NCBI RefSeq assembly: GCF_032062135.1
Contig: NC_092859.1
Coordinates: forward strand, 104,878,764-104,942,763
Source of the DNA: Pyxicephalus adspersus
Lineage: Eukaryota > Chordata > Amphibia > Anura > Pyxicephalidae
DNA length: 64,000 nt
Direction: 5' to 3'
In this document: piece by piece, positions 58,621 to 64,000 of the stretch
Layout: the number at the start of each line of letters is the position of its first letter
How positions within the stretch are numbered: position 1 is the stretch's first letter
Notes under the pieces: generated by a model
What the model was told of the DNA's origin: nothing
The model's input: only the letters and a program-made list of their open reading frames with translations
Database searches by the model: none
Translations under genes and position numbers: made by a program

Positions 58621-59900
58621 ATATAAATGCATAATAATAATATTAGTAATCAATTCATTATAATAATAATTTTTCAATGTTCTGTCAATGTGAATCAACA
58701 GTTGAATCGCTTACTGAATTATATACAAATTGATGAGTTAGAATCATTTTGGTAATCTCACTCTATGTCCTCTTTAAATAGCTCAATCTTAGATTTTAGT
58801 ACAGTATGCTTGAAAGAAGTTAACTATTGCTGTAATTTTTCTTACATAGCACCAGTGCTGGGAACTCATTGCTGCATTTTAAAGGTCTTTTTGTTAAATA
58901 ATTTGTGTGTTATATTAACTATGACTTTTAATTAACCAGCTGACATGATCCCAAAGAACAGTCACAATTTTTCTTAAAGCAGTCATGGAGGGAGCTAGCC
59001 CTTAAGGAAGCATTGTGCATTATAAAAGTTTGGCCTTAGATTCCTGGTAAAATAAATCAGCTGATATATTTGCTGTAGAATACAATAGATAGGTGTCCCA
59101 TGCCTCTGCTGCTCTCCTATTTACACTGCTAGAATGCTGCATATTTATTCTTTCCTTCTCTGTTCATGTAAATATGTTTTTGCAGCAAGTCATCTGTGCA
59201 GCCATGATAGGAGATTCTGATTAAACACATTAGCAGCATGTGTTATAATTGCCAGTTACACAGTGGGATTTAAATGTAAATATTATACAGCTTGTTTATA
59301 AAGATACAAAATCTGATATCTTTTTGGTCTGAATTAAGATTAGGCTTCCTGCAAAAAGAGGTTTAAATATTGATATTTTTGTACAGATAATGCAAGTATT
59401 GTGGGGTATTGTGGGGGTGGGTATCTAGATGTTTCTCACTGCACTAACTATTGTAAATTGCTGTTCACAGCATTGATTAGGAACAGGTTGTAATTTTATG
59501 AACTAAACATTTCCTGGAGCACTCAAATGTATCTTCTGCCAAATGATAAATTCAGTTTCAGCTTGTGTTTTAAATAAATTCATTATGTATTAAAAAGTGT
59601 TATTCATTTATCTAATTGAACAGGTACAAGTTCATTTTACTAATAAAGACATACTTTTATTTAGAAAAAGCTATAAAAATGCAAATCACCCCTGACTTCT
59701 AAAATATAGTCTACTGTCATAATTTCCATTGCCGTCCCCCTTGATTTCCTGGTACTTTTAAGTACAGGTGCAGATTCCCTTTTCGTTTCCACATTGTAGT
59801 GCTTGGTGCCTATGTGGCCTATTGCATCAAAGTAAAAAAGCAATAACTAAAGCAAAAAAAGCATCACTAAAAACATCAACAGCACTACAGAGACTGTAAA
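58621..59900. other. Intergenic DNA; candidate conserved island
   Basis: No gene. About 58915-59070 ('ttttaattaaccagctgaca', 'cttaaagcagtcatggaggg') is unrepeated and may be conserved. The 60-codon minus-strand frame 59661-59843 shows no domain. Confidence 0.3.
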
Positions 59901-60579
59901 TGCTAAACAACTATATGGGAAAAGTAGAAAAGAAACAGGGTTTTTTGGCAACACATTTAAGTGTATTTTTCAAATAAGTACAAAGTGGGTGACACACATT
60001 TCATTAAATCAGTATATGAAAAGCAAACATGGTAAAATCACAATTAAACTATAAAGGCATCCCTCTGTTTTATATTGGTAGGGATAGCGTAACAATAGCA
60101 TAATAATGAAAGGTCTAGCCTGACTTTCATTATTATGCTATTGTTACAAATAACTATATATGATAGTCATTATACTTTACTGTACAGACGCTCTGACTCT
60201 CCTTGCACATCCCCTGATGAAGCCTTCTGGTGAAACGCGTCGGGATTGAGATTTTTGAGCTTTGTGTACTTCTGTTGCAACACAGTCACAGTCAGACGAC
60301 TTTCTATTTAGGAAGCAAAGCATATCCCTACCAATATAAAAATGAGGGATGCCTTTATAGTGCTGTTACCAAGTTTGCTTTTCGTATACAGCTTTAATGA
60401 ACTGTGTGTCACCCACTTTGTACTTATTTGAAAAATACACTTTAATTCGTTGTCAAAAAAACCCTGTTTCTTTTCTACTTTTCTCATACTTTGACTCATT
60501 ACGAGTTTGGCTACTATATCGTTCATATCATAGGTGGGGTCTCCTCCTCTATTTTTCGCATGTGCTAAACAACTATATG
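59901..60579. mobile_element. Foldback insertion with 17-bp target duplication
   Basis: The perfect direct repeat 'tgctaaacaactatatg' (59901-59917 and 60563-60579) flanks a 645-bp insert. Inside, about 170-bp inverted arms (59918-60088 and about 60325-60490) share 'gaaaagtagaaaagaaacag', 'aagtgtatttttcaaataag' + 'tacaaagtgggtg' and 'tattggtaggga'. Between them lie a perfect 24-bp hairpin (60089-60147) and 'cccctgatgaagcc' followed by 'gtgaaacgcgtcggg' (60209-60244), a motif I associate with frog dispersed repeats. The last 72 bp (60491-60562) have no partner at the left, as if the left end were truncated. A duplication this long suits target-primed (LINE-driven) insertion better than a cut-and-paste transposase, but no poly-A is seen. 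The 97-codon minus-strand frame 60308-60601 lies mostly in the right arm and is of unknown meaning. Confidence 0.8.
60089..60147. repeat. Perfect 24-bp hairpin with 11-base loop
   Basis: Arms 60089-60112 (starting 'gtaacaatagcataataatg') and 60124-60147 are exact complements. The loop is 'gtctagcctga'. It sits inside the foldback insertion. The geometry is the same as that of the hairpin at 52599-52657. Confidence 0.95.
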
Positions 60580-61367
60580 TTGATGTATTAGAAACAGCCA
60601 AAACTTTCTATCTAACCTGTTTGTGATTATAATGTTGATGACATAGGGTCATATGCGGTTTTTGGAAACTTTATTTGCTATTTATAAATCCACTATTTTA
60701 TCTCTTCACATGTTACAACTTCTGCAGAAAATCTTTAAGGGCTGCAAATTCAGCATTTAAAGCAATTGCCTGAGTTTGCATGAGCATCATAAATTTAGGT
60801 ACAAAAGTTACAGGTGCACAATACATGGCTTTATGCAGACCTGATGTACCATCAGTGCCAAGTACCATCTACTTTAATGAATTCCAAATATAGCTGTTTG
60901 GAAAAAATCTGTAAAATTTATAAATCTATAAAATAGAATTAAACTCGACGTATATGATTCTTCTCAGTGAATGTCCAAGTATTGCTTCTCTTTTTCAAGG
61001 CTGTAATTCCATGCCGCAGATAGGTCAAAGTTTCTCCTATTATTATTGCTGACGATGCCTGCAATATTCTGTGAATAATTTTGAGTGTCACAAAGCTTTC
61101 TCATCACTGGAACATTGTTTGAAACAATCTGCAGAATGGCTTAAAAACCCATTTCCCAACACTGCCATTAAAATGGATGACAGGAAAAGATTTATGCAAG
61201 CTTCACCTTTCACTCTGGGATGAATTTATTCTACTGCTAATTATTTCTACATTTAATATACCAATAAAATGTATATGAGCACAATTAACTGTATCAAAAA
61301 AGAAAACAATGTCATTTGATTTTTCTGTCTATATTAGCTCTAATAGCTCTAAGCTTTGTCTCTGACT
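60580..61367. other. Intergenic DNA; candidate conserved island
   Basis: No gene. About 61070-61300 ('aacattgtttgaaacaatct', 'gatgaatttattctactgct' + 'aattatttctac') resembles conserved non-coding DNA in texture and includes a short palindrome 'attgtttgaaacaat'. Confidence 0.3.
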
Positions 61368-61510
61368 AAGGCTATATACACATGTCAGATGATTCTCGCC
61401 TGATACAAACGATCCGACTCGTCTTGGGCCAGAATCTGACATGTGTACAGAGGTCGTCCCTTGTCATTCATGGATCTGTCCTGATGGGACCTTGGTAACC
61501 CCTCTTTCCT
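61368..61510. mobile_element. 'tacacac' hairpin MITE, truncated copy
   Basis: 'aaggctatatacacatgtca' opens it. A dyad 'gattctcgcctga...ccagaatctgac' follows, then 'catgtgtacagaggtcgtcc' and 'catggatctgtcctgatggg'. The other half, with the GA-rich block and terminal repeat, is missing. Confidence 0.65.
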
Positions 61511-64000
61511 CCTATCTCTCCTTATTAGTTGCTCCTAGCTGGCCCTATCTCACTCACTAGCACAGCAAATGAAATTATCAACAACTCTCGGCCAATTTTT
61601 TTTATTTTTGTACTTCCTATCTTTCCCTATTAGCTGTTACAAGCTGATATTATCTGACTTACAAGCAAATGGTACTTTGTCTAGCTGGGCTTCATGTTTG
61701 GTAAAGGTATGATGTCTGTAGAAGATGGAGGAATGCAACTGCCTGTCATTGAATAATTTTTCCTGCACATGCAAATTCTGAATCTTGGCTTAAAACTCGG
61801 ATTTCTAAAACTCTGCATTCAGATTCGAGGTCAGAATAGCTGAAATCGACTTTGGCTGGAACTAGCCAAACACCTCTAGTTACAAGAAAACTATGACAGG
61901 GAACAAATTTTAAAGTTTAGATATTTCATAATCATCTCCAAATCCCCTAGAATGGGCCTACGCTCCAAAAACTGGGATGCTCTGAGAAGCAGTCAGCGTC
62001 CTAGTCACAAGCTTTGCTTACCAATGGCATGGGAGATCCAGAGTTGGGTTAGGGCTTACGTTTTAGATGGTGATCAATAGTTTATTTACAGATTAGTATG
62101 GACGCTTGGGTGGCCTAAAAGTGTTATGGTCAAATGATAGGGGAAGTATCATAATTTTTATATTTATTTTGTCAATCACTGTCTGCCATTAGGGGCAAAT
62201 TTATACCTGCCTCTTCATTGTGCCATTTATTGAATAATAATACCAGGAAAAAAGTAAAACATTCACCTAAACACTTTTGGATTTTATGCAAACAGGCTAA
62301 TGAAATAAATCCCTGTAAATAGTGTTTTGCAACTGCTAGACAACTTGCTTTTACTTGCTTATTATAACGTTTAGTATCTAAGCTTAGAGACAGAAATATT
62401 TTGTATATGTCATTTTTAGAAATTGTAACTTTAGATGTTTTTTTTTCTAAAAATGGAAGCACAGTTTGTCCTGGACTTTCCTTATTGGAGGCATCAAACT
62501 CCTAATGGATGACAGTATAAATTGATTGCAAATATCTTCACAAATGGAACTTCAGCTCATGTTTGATATATTGTGTAATAAATGTTCATGCTGACAGTGG
62601 CAGCTTAAAAATAATGTGTATTGGATGCACACTGGCAACAATGCATCATTTCATTTATCGCTATTAGCAGTGATTTGGTAGCTAATACATCAAAAAGTCT
62701 GTATGAAAAAATACAATATCATGTTAAAAACTGTCATATTAAAATATGGAAGGTGATGAAGGTCATTGGCATAACAATTATGTCTTCCTAAAACAATGGA
62801 ACTATAAAGTGATGTACTTACCTTGGTAATATCAGCATTAAATGTAGTAGTCTTTATGTCATCAAATTCTAATCATTATCATTTTAAAGCACTTATGCTA
62901 ATTAGAGGTCAAAGCGGCTGTAGATAAGTGGATGTCCAGTTCACAGGAATACCCTTAAGCTTTTCCAGACAAACGTGCATGTGTTCCCAGCCTAATGGGT
63001 TTTATACATCTATTCCGAGTTTTCTTCTATTTTCTGGCAATTTGACCCATGTAGAGGAGCTGCAATCATTACACTGGACATCAATAGCCTTGTCATCTTA
63101 TTATTGCTAAAACATTGTACAAGTTAGTGTTTATGTAATTTTATTGCTATCCTGGAGTTTCTTTTTTACCATATGACACAAAATAGCATAAATTCCATGG
63201 GCCACTATCCAGTGGCTTTAAACTGCTGGAACTGGTGAAAATATCAATTTCAGCAAGCTGTGTCCAAACAGGATACCAATTGTCTAACTGTGGGTTAGTC
63301 AGTTTTTCCTCAGCACTTATTTTACCATAGGAGTTTATTTATATATATTCATCTATAATTCATACAGCTTTCATTTAGGGAACACTTTTTTAACTGGAAT
63401 TCAATTGGAAGTAAACATGTAAAACTTGGGAGAAAATTGTGTGAATCTTGTTTGGAAATGTTCCTAAATAGACAAATTACTGTGCCTCATTCAGAAAATA
63501 TGTGCATGGTAGTTGACTTGGTCCTCCCATAGAGTTGAATGAAGTCCAAGGGAGCAGAAATATTTAGATATGTTTAACCTGAAATTATCCACTAGGAATG
63601 TGTCATGGAAGTTTCAATCCACAAGTGTACACCAATCCTTTAATGTATTATGTAGTATACAAGAAATATAGTAAAATTAAAATAAGGCATGTTTTAGAAC
63701 AGCAAGAATGTTGGTAGAAGGGGATCATGCAAATAATATTCAAACACAACAACAAATGTATTATTCTTACTTCTAATCAATAGGTACAAAATAATAATAA
63801 AAATAAGTGAATGCTTCTCTTCTACCTGCTCAAGCAACCTCGTTTCAGCTTTCTAAAGATGTAGATCAACCTAGGTGCAAAACATGACTTTCATTCAAAT
63901 TGGTGGTTCTGAAACCCGTTCTCACATACAGGCCAGAATTGGGTATGGAGTTATTTTCTGACTCTTAGGGCTCCATTTATTGAACAGGCATTCAGACATT
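61511..64000. other. Intergenic DNA, no gene seen
   Basis: AT-rich sequence to the end of the window. The 96-codon minus-strand frame at 62172-62462 and shorter frames show no known domain. No clear repeat ends noticed. Confidence 0.4.

Overview
The window looks like vertebrate, most likely anuran (frog) genomic DNA. It is AT-rich and gene-poor, contains three runs of N (assembly gaps), and is full of short non-autonomous DNA transposons, microsatellites and minisatellites. It carries two antisense copies (plus a fragment) of a tRNA-derived SINE that I associate with anurans, and several palindromic mini-transposons of a kind I associate with ranoid frogs. The frog assignment rests on remembered repeat families, so it is inference. 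No bacterial-type operon, CRISPR array or rRNA gene is present, and the only tRNA-like sequences are SINE heads.

The one recognisable host coding segment is on the minus strand at 20357-20654. It is the first coding exon of a MAGI-family scaffold gene, best matched to MAGI2, and ends in a textbook GT donor. Transcription runs leftward, so 1-20356 should be the start of a large first intron. From 20655 rightward lie the 5' UTR and promoter, then about 43 kb of upstream gene-poor DNA.

Intron side (1-20356): an L1-type LINE 3' end (2.96-3.53 kb), an antisense SINE (8.6 kb), a 31-bp minisatellite of about 21 units (9.1-9.75 kb), probable DNA-transposon debris (11.7 and 13.4 kb), decayed hairpin MITEs (14.9-15.5 and 19.3 kb), an 841-base gap, and a complete small hAT element with target duplication (17.2 kb).

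Upstream side (20655-64000): a second antisense SINE about 600 bp from the start codon; a decayed tandem array of about 320-bp units (22.5-24.7 kb); two 337-bp MITEs in inverted orientation forming a potential giant hairpin (25.0-25.75 kb); a Tc1/mariner transposase relic (32.0-32.4 kb); a TTAA-flanked MITE (33.5 kb); a hAT end and an inverted repeat against a gap (41.2-41.5 kb); a TA-flanked MITE next to a long TA microsatellite (51.7 kb); a solo LTR with an internal 27-bp minisatellite (55.0-55.6 kb); and a 645-bp foldback insertion with a perfect 17-bp target duplication and a nested perfect hairpin (59.9-60.6 kb). A 'gggcctgatttattaaagct' palindromic MITE family recurs at least five times.

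The genes do not form a pathway here: one exon sits in a repeat-laden landscape. The most unusual items are structural, namely the foldback insertion, the inverted MITE pair, the decayed satellite-like array and the stop-free 31-bp minisatellite.
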